From: Ensifer sp. LC11
GTDB taxonomy: Bacteria > Pseudomonadota > Alphaproteobacteria > Rhizobiales > Rhizobiaceae
Assembly: GCF_001695835.1 (NCBI RefSeq)
Contig: NZ_MBSO01000056.1
Span: 1-64,000 of the forward strand
Reading direction: 5' to 3'
Length of the DNA stretch: 64,000 nucleotides
Shown: positions 11,871-20,248 of the stretch, one piece after another
Layout: each line of letters begins with the position of its first letter
Position numbering within the stretch: position 1 is the stretch's first letter
Translations under genes and position numbers: made by a program
The notes under the pieces: model-generated
Databases searched by the model: none
Told to the model about the DNA's origin: nothing
Seen by the model: only the letters and a program-made list of their open reading frames with translations

Positions 11871-12677
11871 ATGAAGCTGCTGAAAAGCGCTCAGCAATCA
11901 TTGATTGAGGGCATCTCCAACCGTCAGTTCGTCCGGCTGGCAAACAGCACCAGTGCGCTGAAGGGCCACAAGCATCGCATCGCGATGAACGACAATGAAA
12001 GCATAATGACGCTGACCGATGGCGACGGCGAATTGCACATTTGCCGCCGCGACCGGCTGTGGCTCTACAAGCGCGGCATTGCCGCGCGGGTGAGGCAGTT
12101 GGCCGAATCCTACCTTCTGCACCGCATTACCGAGCCGCTCGAAGGCGCATTCATCGATTGCGGTGCCAATGTTGGCGAGCTCGGCGCCTTTAGCCGCGCC
12201 AAGGGCCTTGCCTACCACGCCTTCGAACCCGAAAACCTGGAGGCGGATTGCTGCGATCTCAACAATTTTTCCGGCGCGCGTGGCACCAACCGTTTCGGGC
12301 TCTGGTCGAGCGACGGTGAATTGACCTTCTATTCGAAGCCTTCGTCGGCGGACAGTTCTCTGTTCGAGACCGAGGAGTATGTCGACCAGTTCAAGATCAA
12401 GGTGCGCAGCCTCGACAGTTTTGCTGCCGAGACCGGCCTGAAGAAGGTCGCCATTCTCAAGATCGAGGCGGAAGGTGCCGAGCCGGAAATTCTCGCCGGA
12501 GCACACGAGACGCTGAAGTCGACCGCCTATGTCGCCGTCGACTGCGGTTTTGAGAAAGGCGTCAAGAAAGAGAGCACGCTGGTTCCCGTGTTCAACATTC
12601 TGCTGGAGGCCGGCTTCGAAGCGATCGACTGGAACCCGAAGCGGGTGACGGCACTGTTTAAAGCCAAGTCGCGCTGA
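11871..12677 (+). CDS. FkbM-family SAM-dependent methyltransferase
   Basis: The product is 268 residues. The SAM-binding motif I is FIDCGANVGELGAF near residue 95. An acidic motif (AFEPENLEADCC) follows, and the C-terminal FkbM signature is VAILKIEAEGAEPEILAGAHETL near residues 200-222. FkbM enzymes usually O-methylate sugars or polyketides, for example on surface polysaccharides. It stands alone, with about 350 bases free on either side and no glycan genes nearby, so the substrate is unknown. Its Shine-Dalgarno (GGGGGCGAAAACTAG before the ATG) is weak. Confidence 0.75.
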   Translation: MKLLKSAQQSLIEGISNRQFVRLANSTSALKGHKHRIAMNDNESIMTLTDGDGELHICRRDRLWLYKRGIAARVRQLAESYLLHRITEPLEGAFIDCGANVGELGAFSRAKGLAYHAFEPENLEADCCDLNNFSGARGTNRFGLWSSDGELTFYSKPSSADSSLFETEEYVDQFKIKVRSLDSFAAETGLKKVAILKIEAEGAEPEILAGAHETLKSTAYVAVDCGFEKGVKKESTLVPVFNILLEAGFEAIDWNPKRVTALFKAKSR

Positions 12678-13045
12678 GCGGCCCCAGCCGGCCGCGCGAT
12701 CCGCCTTTCCTGCGGCGTCGGGACGTCTGACGTCGCGCGAACTGCCGCTTGTCCTCACGCCACCGATCGGCAACAACGCGACCGAAACGGTGGCTTGCTC
12801 ATCTTACCGGGCGTACGACGCCTCGCCTTTCATCGGGGTTGGGTAGCTTTGCTTCCCAACCCCGATGCTATTTCCACCTCGGAGCCCTCACGCATCTGGA
12901 TACGGTAAGCTCCCACCGTGTTCCATTGCGGCCTTCTGGCGTGTCCCGCTAGAACCGACAAGGCCGCTCGAAAACGCCGCAACGTTGCTGCAATCCTCAT
13001 CGACCAGACGTGGCTCGACGCGATTATCGGATTCGGAGACTTTCA
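12678..13045. other. 368-base intergenic region with one long palindrome
   Basis: Apart from the palindrome at 12831-12867 listed separately, I see no gene. The last bases before 13046 hold the GGAG Shine-Dalgarno of the response regulator. Short open frames here have no protein-like features. Confidence 0.4.
12831..12867. terminator. Long perfect hairpin, possible bidirectional terminator
   Basis: CATCGGGGTTGGG (12831-12843) is the exact inverse of CCCAACCCCGATG (12855-12867). The 11-base centre can itself form AGC/GCT around TTT. It lies about 150 bases past the FkbM stop and about 180 before the response regulator. There is no strong T-run on either side, only CTATTTCC on the right. It could end the FkbM transcript or be a regulatory palindrome. 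Confidence 0.5.
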
Positions 13046-13720
13046 ATGCGCCTGCTTCTTGTCGAGGACGAGTTGGAAATGGCGGCGGCGCTGAGCGCCG
13101 CACTCGGTCGCTATGACATGATTCTGGATCATGCCCCCTCGCTCGACCATGCTCTGGCAGCCCTGGCCAATCACGTGCATGACGGTATCATTCTCGACCG
13201 GCAACTGCCCGACGGCGACGGTCTGTCGCTGATCCCGCGTGTGCGTGCGTTGAAATCGGGAATTCCGGTGATCGTGCTGACGGCGCGCGGCGATGTCGAC
13301 GAACGGGTTAGGGGTCTCGATATGGGCGCGGACGATTATCTCGCCAAGCCCTTTGCCGTGGAAGAGCTGCTGGCGCGGATCCGCGCGCTGATGCGGCGCT
13401 CACCGGACATCGCCCCGATGACGGCACGCATCGGCAACCTTGTTTTCGACTTCGATGGCAGGCAGGCGCGCGTCAACGATCGTATCCTCGATCTTCCACG
13501 CCGCGAGTTGCTGGTGCTGGAAACGCTGGCGCGCAGACAGGGCCGAACGGTGCAGCGCTCGACGCTGGAGGAATCCGTCTATGGCTATGACGACGAAATC
13601 CAGTCCAACTCGCTCGACGCACATGTCTCGCGGCTGCGTCGCAAGCTCTCGGAGACCGGCGCCGATGTCGAGATCCACAGCATCCGCGGCGTCGGCTACC
13701 TGCTGCGGCCGGCCCCATGA
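13046..13720 (+). CDS. OmpR/QseB-type response regulator
   Basis: The product is 224 residues. The receiver domain (1-115) has acidic residues VEDE at 6-9, phosphoacceptor D51 in IILDRQLPDGDG, T79 and K101 in the KPF motif. The C-terminal winged helix (about 128-222) ends with SLDAHVSRLRRKL and IRGVGYLL. I chose the ATG at 13046, which has GGAG 10 bases upstream. The longer frame from 13010 adds an arginine-rich stretch unlike the family. Its stop overlaps the kinase start (ATGA). It forms a two-component pair with the next gene, and its targets are unknown. Confidence 0.9.
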   Translation: MRLLLVEDELEMAAALSAALGRYDMILDHAPSLDHALAALANHVHDGIILDRQLPDGDGLSLIPRVRALKSGIPVIVLTARGDVDERVRGLDMGADDYLAKPFAVEELLARIRALMRRSPDIAPMTARIGNLVFDFDGRQARVNDRILDLPRRELLVLETLARRQGRTVQRSTLEESVYGYDDEIQSNSLDAHVSRLRRKLSETGADVEIHSIRGVGYLLRPAP

Positions 13721-15054
13721 CCGCCAATCCGACAAACTCCCTGAAACGGCGCCTGATCTGGCAGATCCTCACCTTCCAGGTGCTGCTGCTGGTGGCCGTC
13801 ATTGCCGGTTTCATGGCGCTGTTGACCCGCGCCGATCTCGGTGGAAAATTCCTCGATGCCGACGCGGCCTCGGTTGCGGTCGGGTCGATCAAGCCGATGC
13901 CGGGCCGTGGATTGACGCTTGTGGAGACGCCGCAGCTGCTGGCCATGCGGGCCGAGTCTCCGGATTTCTGGTTCATCGCGCGAAACGAACATGGCGAAAT
14001 GATCCGCAGCGGACCGGTCCCGGACGCCTATCGCAGCATTGGCGAGCATCTGGATCGGATCGCCTTTGGTGACATTCGCGACAGCATCGAGCCCTACACG
14101 CTCTCCTCGATCGTTCGCTCCATCACAACCGATACCGGCACCTACACCGTGCTCACCGGCGGCGGTCGCCTATGGAGCGCGTCTTTCGCGGTGTTCCTGC
14201 TCGCGAACCTGCTGCTCTTGCCGATCGTTCTGATCGTCGTCCTCATTCCGGCCTTTGCCATCCCGATTATCGTCAGACGCGCGTTTGCCGGTCTTGCGGA
14301 CGTGGTCGACCTGGCCAAAAAGATCGATGTCGACCGAAGAGGCGCGCGTTTGCCCGATCACCGCATTCCCGGTGAGGTGCGCCCGCTCGTCGAGGCGTTC
14401 AATGGCGCGCTGCAGCGGCTCGACGACGGCTATGAACGCCGCCAGCGGTTCATTCTCGATGCGGCGCACGAGCTGAGAACGCCGGTTGCGATCCTGCAGA
14501 CGCGGCTCGAGGGCCTTGACGCCGGACCGCTCAGAAGCCGCCTGCTGATCGATTCCAACCGCATCGCCGGCCTCGCCGAGCAATTGCTCGATCTCGAACG
14601 CATCGATCGTGACGGCGCCGATTTTGCCACGCTCGATCTGGTATCGCTCTGCCGCGATGTGGCCGCCGACCTTGCGCCCCTGGCGCTGTCTGCCGGCTGC
14701 GAGCTTTCCTTTGCGCCTGGTGTCGAACGCGTCATCGTGCGCGGCGATGCCGGCGCCGTCGAGCGGGCTGTCACCAACCTCGTTCGCAATGCCATCGAAC
14801 ACGCAGGCGGCCTCATCACCATCTCGGTCGAGCGCGGCGGCGTGATCGAGGTCACGGACGAGGGACCGGGCGTTCCAGAGCGTGAGCGCGAACGGATTTT
14901 CGAGCCCTTCCACCGGCTGCAGCCGCGCGACCATGGCGCGGGCCTCGGCCTGCACCTGGTCAGCGAGATCATCGGGCGTCACAAGGGGCACATTTCCGTC
15001 GTTGACGGGCCTTCCGGCGGCGCGTGCTTCCGCATCAGTCTGCCGACAGCATGA
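13717..15054 (+). CDS. Membrane sensor histidine kinase (QseC/TctE-like)
   Basis: The product is 445 residues. The first membrane helix is about residues 13-36, followed by a periplasmic domain of about 115 residues and a second helix about 155-186. A HAMP-like linker follows, then the dimerisation helix with phosphorylated H251 in LDAAHELRTP. The ATPase domain has N-box NLVRNAIEHAGG, G1 DEGPGVPE and G2 GAGLGLHL. All kinase motifs are present. The start overlaps the response-regulator stop, so the pair is co-translated. The sensed signal cannot be read from sequence. A porin gene follows 200 bases downstream on the same strand and could be a target. Confidence 0.9.
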   Translation: MTANPTNSLKRRLIWQILTFQVLLLVAVIAGFMALLTRADLGGKFLDADAASVAVGSIKPMPGRGLTLVETPQLLAMRAESPDFWFIARNEHGEMIRSGPVPDAYRSIGEHLDRIAFGDIRDSIEPYTLSSIVRSITTDTGTYTVLTGGGRLWSASFAVFLLANLLLLPIVLIVVLIPAFAIPIIVRRAFAGLADVVDLAKKIDVDRRGARLPDHRIPGEVRPLVEAFNGALQRLDDGYERRQRFILDAAHELRTPVAILQTRLEGLDAGPLRSRLLIDSNRIAGLAEQLLDLERIDRDGADFATLDLVSLCRDVAADLAPLALSAGCELSFAPGVERVIVRGDAGAVERAVTNLVRNAIEHAGGLITISVERGGVIEVTDEGPGVPERERERIFEPFHRLQPRDHGAGLGLHLVSEIIGRHKGHISVVDGPSGGACFRISLPTA

Positions 15055-15076
15055 CCGAGATGACGAGACACTATGG

Positions 15077-15091
15077 TTAACAAATAGTTAA
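15077..15091 (+). promoter_or_regulatory. Candidate CtrA box (TTAA-N7-TTAA)
   Basis: TTAACAAATAGTTAA has two TTAA half-sites separated by exactly 7 bases, the core motif of the alphaproteobacterial cell-cycle regulator CtrA. It lies in an AT-rich patch (to about 15110) upstream of the porin gene. With this base composition I roughly expect about 0.1 such sites per window by chance. Binding is inferred. Confidence 0.45.
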
Positions 15092-15255
15092 TATAAATAT
15101 CAACAGCTAGATCATTTGTGCAATGTTGGCGCAATCCGTTGGCCCGACAAGGGGGGCCTATCTTCCGACACCCGCGAGGCACCGCCCCATGCCCGACGCG
15201 GAAGCAGGAAGAAGGCGCCCCGAAAGGGCGCATGTCCCATCAACGGAGCACTGCC

Positions 15256-15879
15256 ATGCGGCAACCCAGCAAACGTACCCTCTGGCTCAGCCTTAGCCTC
15301 CTCTTTCTCCTCGGCGCTCAACCGTTGAGGGCCGCGGATCTCTCCGCCTCTGCTTATCAGGACCCGCCGGCCTTCAGCTGGAGCGGCACCTATGTCGGTG
15401 CCCATGGGGGTATCGGCTTCACCGGCAGCCCCAATCCGTTCGCCGACCGCAACGGCGTCGCGGTCGGCGTCCAGGCCGGTTACAACATGCAGGCCGGCCC
15501 CGGCATCGTCGGCGCGGAAGTCGAGGGCTCCTACCTCGGCGACACGGAGCACAAGGTCAACGGCGGCAAGCTCAAGGAGAAATGGCGCGCTGCGATCAAG
15601 GCGAAGGCCGGTCTCACCTTCGACCAGACGCTCGTCTACGGCACCGCAGGTTATGCCATGACCAGCTACAAGAAGGGCGGCGTGCAGAACGACGTCGGCT
15701 TCAAGGGCGGTTATCTCGTCGGCGCCGGTGTCGAGCAGGCCTTTGCCGGCGGTCTGTCGGCCAAGCTCGAGTACAACTACATCATGACGCCGGATGTTCG
15801 CACCAGCACCATCGCCGGCTCCAGCGAAAAGGACATCAACAGCCACGTCATCAAGGCCGGCATCAACATGCGCTTCTGA
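15256..15879 (+). CDS. Outer-membrane beta-barrel porin of the Omp25/Omp31 (RopB) family
   Basis: The product is 207 residues. A Sec signal peptide of about 26 residues ends in PLRAA. The mature protein begins with a short linker and FSWSGTYVGAHGGIGF, the usual first strand of Omp25/Omp31-type eight-stranded barrels. Alternating beta strands follow, and the terminal phenylalanine (GINMRF) is the outer-membrane assembly signal. The ATG at 15256 has ACGGAG upstream; an ATG at 15118 in the same frame would add 46 unlikely residues before the signal peptide. Such proteins are abundant structural porins of rhizobia and brucellae. A clear terminator follows. Confidence 0.85.
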   Translation: MRQPSKRTLWLSLSLLFLLGAQPLRAADLSASAYQDPPAFSWSGTYVGAHGGIGFTGSPNPFADRNGVAVGVQAGYNMQAGPGIVGAEVEGSYLGDTEHKVNGGKLKEKWRAAIKAKAGLTFDQTLVYGTAGYAMTSYKKGGVQNDVGFKGGYLVGAGVEQAFAGGLSAKLEYNYIMTPDVRTSTIAGSSEKDINSHVIKAGINMRF

Positions 15880-15963
15880 CCTGTGCCGTCGGTTCGCTTA
15901 AGCGCGCGACGCCTCCCGGCAACGCTCTGTGCGCCGACGACACCTTACGCATTGCCGAAAGCC

Positions 15964-15992
15964 GGGCCTGCAACCGCAGGCCCTGCAGTTTT
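15964..15992 (+). terminator. Intrinsic terminator of the porin gene
   Basis: GGGCCTGC (15964-15971) pairs with GCAGGCCC (15976-15983) around AACC. TGCAGTTTT follows. It lies 85 bases past the porin stop, between convergent genes. Confidence 0.65.
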
Positions 15993-16016
15993 CCCACCCG
16001 GATAGGGGCCGGACGA

Positions 16017-17546
16017 TCAGGCGGCCGCGTCCCTCGCCAGCGGTTCAGGCGTCCCCAGCCGACGCCAGATCGGCGCCAGGGCCTCGGCGATATCGCTGTA
16101 GAGCGCGAAGCGCCTGTCATAGTGTTTGCTGAGCGCGGCATTCGGCCGGTAATGGCGCTCCGTTCGCACCATCGCGGCTGCGCCTGCGGAGATATCGGCG
16201 AAAAGGCCGATGGCAGCGCCGGCGGTGATCGCCGCGCCAAGCGCGCCGGTCTCACGCGAGCGGGCAACGGTGACAGGCACATCCAGCACATCGGCAAAGA
16301 TCTGCGGCCAGACAAGACTGCGCGACCCGCCACCGGACAGCACCGCCTCGTTGAAGGTGGCGCCGGCGACGCGCAGTGACTGGATATGCTGCCGATGACC
16401 GAAGGCAACACCTTCGAGCACGGCGCGCACCAGATGGCCCTTGCTGTGCCATCCGGCAATACCGTAGAAGCCCGCTCGCGCATTGCCGTCCTGCTGTGCC
16501 CCGTAGAGAAACGGGTGATAGAGCGGATCATCCGGCGCCGGCTCGATCTCTGCTGCCAGTTGGCAGCACACATCGAAGGGCGATCGGCCGTCCTTGCCGT
16601 CATGCGGAAAGAGCTCCCTCACCAACCATTCGAGATTGGCAGCTGACGTCGCACTCGCCTCGATCGCCATGTAGCGCTTGCGGTCGAAGGTCGAGGACAT
16701 GAAGATCGGATTGCTCAGGTCAGGCTGATCGATGATGACCTGGTTGATGCTCCAGGTGCCGGCAATGATCGAGGCGGCACCGGTCTTGGTGACGCCTGAG
16801 CCGATTGCCGAGGCGACCACATCGAAGAGACCGCCCACGACCGGGGTGCCGGCAGCAAGGCCGGTTTGCGCCGCCGCTTCGTCGCTGACCCTTCCGACGA
16901 TCGCATCGCTTTCAGCAAGCTCGGGCAGCAGCTCCATGCAGTCGCCGAGGCCGTAGGCCCTCATCAGCGCGGCATCGTAGCGCCTTCCGGCGACGTCGAG
17001 CAGGCCGCAGCCGCTCATGTCGGAGACGTCGCTCACCCGCGCCCCGGTCAAGCGATTGACGACAAAATCCTTGCAGAGCAGCACCGTCCCCATTTTCGCG
17101 AACAGTTCGGGCCGAAAGCGCTTCAGCCAGGCAAGCAGCGTCGGCGTCTGCGACGGCCACGGCCGTTGCCCGGCGATCGGATAGGTCCGCTCGCCAACAC
17201 CTTCGGTCTGCCATTCCTCGACGAGACCGGCAGCCCGAGTGTCGAGCGATTGGATGCCGATCAAGGGTTCGCCTGAGCGATCGAGTGCATAGAGGCCATT
17301 GCCATGACCGGCGCATCCGATCGCCACGATCTCGTTCGCGGTGATGCCGGCGCGCTCGATGCAGGCGCGGATCACGACCTTCGCGTGGCTCCAAAGCTCG
17401 CTGAGCCCGCGTTCCACATAACCGGGTTTCGGGACTTGGCTGTGGCCTTCCTCGGAGGCCATCGCGATCTCGTTGCCGTCACGGTCGAAAATAACCGCCT
17501 TGATTACGGTGTTCCCGGCGTCGATCCCGAGCAGATATTCTCCCAT
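16017..17546 (-). CDS. FGGY-family carbohydrate kinase (L-xylulokinase/erythritol-kinase-like)
   Basis: The product is 509 residues, the normal FGGY length. The N-terminal ATPase motif is LLGIDAGNTVIKAVIFDRDG. The conserved GTPVVGGLFDVVASAIGSG and the second FGGY signature region (GGGSRSLVWPQIFADVLDVPV) are present. The pattern resembles L-xylulokinases and EryA erythritol kinases rather than glycerol kinases. It should phosphorylate a sugar or polyol in the cytoplasm. I chose the ATG at 17546, preceded by GGGAGGGG. It is the last gene of the minus-strand operon, about 125 bases after the aldolase. The exact substrate is unknown. Confidence 0.82.
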   Translation of the reverse strand: MGEYLLGIDAGNTVIKAVIFDRDGNEIAMASEEGHSQVPKPGYVERGLSELWSHAKVVIRACIERAGITANEIVAIGCAGHGNGLYALDRSGEPLIGIQSLDTRAAGLVEEWQTEGVGERTYPIAGQRPWPSQTPTLLAWLKRFRPELFAKMGTVLLCKDFVVNRLTGARVSDVSDMSGCGLLDVAGRRYDAALMRAYGLGDCMELLPELAESDAIVGRVSDEAAAQTGLAAGTPVVGGLFDVVASAIGSGVTKTGAASIIAGTWSINQVIIDQPDLSNPIFMSSTFDRKRYMAIEASATSAANLEWLVRELFPHDGKDGRSPFDVCCQLAAEIEPAPDDPLYHPFLYGAQQDGNARAGFYGIAGWHSKGHLVRAVLEGVAFGHRQHIQSLRVAGATFNEAVLSGGGSRSLVWPQIFADVLDVPVTVARSRETGALGAAITAGAAIGLFADISAGAAAMVRTERHYRPNAALSKHYDRRFALYSDIAEALAPIWRRLGTPEPLARDAAA

Positions 17547-17672
17547 TCGCGAACCCCTCCCAAGGTTCTGATCCTGTTCGGCCAAGGCGCCGCCGCTGTC
17601 CTGCGCGGCGATGCGCTCCACCCTGTCACAAGAGGCATTGCGCCTTGAGGCGCGACGCCGTCCTAGCCATTC

Positions 17673-18515
17673 TCAACCGCGCTGGTAAAGCGCGTAGGCT
17701 TCCTCGCCGCCCGCATCCTCATGGATGATCGCCATCAGGCCACGCACGACGGCGCTCGGATTGGCGTGCTGGTAGATGTTGCGGCCATAGACCATGCCCA
17801 TTGCGCCCTGGCGCATCAAGGCCGCCGATTTATCAAAAACGTTGCGCAGGTCCTCCTTGCCGCCGCCGCGCACCAGAACCGGGCAGCGCGCGGCCTCTAC
17901 GACCTTGTGGAAATCTTCCGCGTTCGTCGTCGGGTCCGCTTTGACGATATCCGCACCCATCTCGCGCGCAAGCCGGGTCAGGGTCACGATCTTCTCGGCA
18001 TCACCATCGACCATATAGCCGCCCTGTTCGGTCACCGGCTGCATCACCAGCGGCTCGATCATCAGCGGCATGCCATATTTGTCGCAATCGGCGCGGACAC
18101 GGGAAATGTTGGCGACGCATTGGCGGAAGAGATCCGGCTCGTCCGGCAGCATGAACAGGTTGACGACGACGCAGGCGGCGTCCATCGCCAGCGCTCCGAT
18201 CAGCGGCTCGGCTTCGTTCTGCAGCACAGCCCACATGTGCCGGTGGCGGATGCGGTTATAGGGGTTGCCCATATCGAGGCGCATGACGAGCGCCGGCTTG
18301 TCCTTGCCCGGCACCTCCTGCAGGAGATCTGCCTGGCCATAATTCATCTGGATCGCGTCCGGTGCCGCGGCAATCAGAGCCTTGACCACCGCTGACATGT
18401 CTTCGAGACCATTGAGGAAGGACGGTTCGTTGCAGACGCCATGATCGATCGCGACGTCGAGGCAACGTCCGCCGCCGAACAGACGGTTCATCCGGACCTT
18501 GCGGTTGTTTCGCAT
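17673..18515 (-). CDS. Class I aldolase of the DeoC/LsrF/FbaB superfamily
   Basis: The product is 280 residues. Schiff-base lysine K192 sits in GADIVKADPTTN, the early catalytic motif is VAIDHGVCNEP (21-31), and a phosphate-binding loop VLVRGGGK lies near 213-220. Members include LsrF, the sulfofructose-phosphate aldolase YihT and archaeal fructose-bisphosphate aldolases. They cleave or transfer onto dihydroxyacetone phosphate or related ketoses. The ATG at 18515 has AAGGAG upstream. The gene overlaps the end of the dehydrogenase gene by 28 bases. Its presence beside a kinase and a polyol-phosphate-type dehydrogenase suggests that it cleaves the resulting ketose phosphate. The substrate is inferred. 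Confidence 0.8.
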   Translation of the reverse strand: MRNNRKVRMNRLFGGGRCLDVAIDHGVCNEPSFLNGLEDMSAVVKALIAAAPDAIQMNYGQADLLQEVPGKDKPALVMRLDMGNPYNRIRHRHMWAVLQNEAEPLIGALAMDAACVVVNLFMLPDEPDLFRQCVANISRVRADCDKYGMPLMIEPLVMQPVTEQGGYMVDGDAEKIVTLTRLAREMGADIVKADPTTNAEDFHKVVEAARCPVLVRGGGKEDLRNVFDKSAALMRQGAMGMVYGRNIYQHANPSAVVRGLMAIIHEDAGGEEAYALYQRG

Positions 18516-20236
18516 AATGCACTCCTTTGTTCATTCCGTGCGGAAAGGGTTTCCTCGTCGACGCCGTGGCGCTCGGCGAGGAGGGTGAGAAAGCGTTTGC
18601 GCTCGGCAACAGTGCGAGCAGGCGACCAGTGCTTGTCGCTGGCGAGCAAGCCGAGCACGGCGTCGACCATGTCGCTGGAAAGCTCGCCAGTGATCGCCAG
18701 CGTCGTACGGCGAAGCAGCAGATCGTCGAGATGTTCGATGGCTTCGTTGCGGATCAGGAACAGCAGCTCCCGCGCCGAATAGTCAGGATGCGGCAGCGCG
18801 TGATCGGCACCAGCCGCGATGGAATCGGCGATCAGCGTCGAATCCGTTCCATAGCGCGCAAGCAGTGTGTGCATCCGGTCTTTCGAAAGGCCGGTCGCCA
18901 GGGCGACGTCGTGGATCCAGGCCTGGCGGTCGGAGGGAAAATGCCGGCCGCCGCCGATCGCGCGCTCGCCGGTCGACACACGGCGCTGGCGTCCCAACCG
19001 CTCCAGCGCGAGATCGGCCGCCATTTCGCCGAAGGAGCGGAACGTCGTCCACTTGCCGCCGATCATGCACAGCACCGGCGGGCCGCTGTTACCTGTCTCG
19101 ACAAAGGTGCAGAAATGATCACGCGGGATGCGACCCGTAAAACTGTCCTCGCTTGCCGGAAGCGGCCGCACGCCCGAGAACTGGAACACCACCTCCTCCG
19201 GCCGGATCGTGATTGCCGGCAGCACGAAGGCGAGGGACTGCAGGATGTAATCGCGCTCGTCCGGTTCGCAGCGCACGGTCTCGGGATTATCGACACGGAT
19301 ATCGGTCGAGCCCACCAGCACCTTGCCCAGATAGGGAAAGAGGATGCAGATGCGGCCATCCTCGTTCTCGTAATAGATCATGTGGCCGTCGAGGGCGTCC
19401 ATCAGCGCGGGATTGTCGATGATGAGATGGGAACCCTTGGTACCCCCCATCAGCGGCGCCGGCTTCGATGCCGGGGAAAACAGCGCGCCGTTGGCGATAT
19501 CGATCCAGCCGCCGGTGGCATTGATGATGAGAGCGGGCTCGATCGCGGCGACAGCGCCAGTGACGCCATCCTTCAGCTCGTATCGCCCGGATGCAGCACG
19601 TGTGAGCTCGGCATAGTTGATCGCGCGGGCATGCGCGCCGGCAGCAAGGCCGTCTTTCATGAGCTCTATGCCGAGACGTTCGGGCTGGCTGACCCAGGCG
19701 TCGTAATAGGTGGCCGAACTCTTGATCTGAGGATTGAGCGCCGGCCAGCGGGCAAGCGTCGCGCGCCGCCCGCGAAAGGCATGCCGTGGCATCAGAGCCC
19801 GCTTGCGCGTCAGGAAATCATAGATGCCAAGCCCCATCTTGACCGCGACGGCGCCGCGGCGGCTCGGTCGCCGCGTCAGACCCAGGAAACGAACGACACC
19901 ATTGGCGAGACCGGAAAAGATATCGAAGACCGGCACCGTCGTCGGCAGCGGCGCTACGTAATGCGGTGCGTTCTTGAGCAGCCGGTCGCGTTCGACCAGC
20001 GATTCCCGCACCAGGCTGAACTCACCGTTTTCGAGATAGCGCAGCCCGCCATGCACCATGCGCGACAGCGCCGCACTCGCGCCCGAACAGTAGTCGTGCT
20101 TCTCGACGAGCAGCACGTTGATCCCCTGCAGCGCCAGTTCGCGGAAGACGCTGAGGCCGTTGATGCCGCCGCCGAGGACGCACACGTCCACCTTCGGGCT
20201 CTCAGCGAGCCCGTTGAAAATCTCTTCACGGTTCAT
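18488..20236 (-). CDS. FAD-dependent glycerol-3-phosphate dehydrogenase-like protein (GlpD/EryB type)
   Basis: The product is 582 residues. The FAD-binding Rossmann motif VCVLGGGINGLSVFRELALQG lies near 18-38, followed by LVEKHDYCSGASAALSRMVHGGLRYLE, a GlpD hallmark. The DAO domain continues to about 370, with GTKGSHLIID and YLGKVLVGSTDI. The C-terminal helical domain covers the rest. It is longer than E. coli GlpD (501) and near GlpA. Homologues oxidise glycerol 3-phosphate or erythritol phosphate and pass electrons to quinone. In this operon a phosphorylated polyol other than glycerol phosphate is more likely. The Shine-Dalgarno before the ATG at 20236 is weak. Confidence 0.8.
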   Translation of the reverse strand: MNREEIFNGLAESPKVDVCVLGGGINGLSVFRELALQGINVLLVEKHDYCSGASAALSRMVHGGLRYLENGEFSLVRESLVERDRLLKNAPHYVAPLPTTVPVFDIFSGLANGVVRFLGLTRRPSRRGAVAVKMGLGIYDFLTRKRALMPRHAFRGRRATLARWPALNPQIKSSATYYDAWVSQPERLGIELMKDGLAAGAHARAINYAELTRAASGRYELKDGVTGAVAAIEPALIINATGGWIDIANGALFSPASKPAPLMGGTKGSHLIIDNPALMDALDGHMIYYENEDGRICILFPYLGKVLVGSTDIRVDNPETVRCEPDERDYILQSLAFVLPAITIRPEEVVFQFSGVRPLPASEDSFTGRIPRDHFCTFVETGNSGPPVLCMIGGKWTTFRSFGEMAADLALERLGRQRRVSTGERAIGGGRHFPSDRQAWIHDVALATGLSKDRMHTLLARYGTDSTLIADSIAAGADHALPHPDYSARELLFLIRNEAIEHLDDLLLRRTTLAITGELSSDMVDAVLGLLASDKHWSPARTVAERKRFLTLLAERHGVDEETLSARNEQRSALCETTARSG

Positions 20237-20248
20237 GATGGCAGTCCG

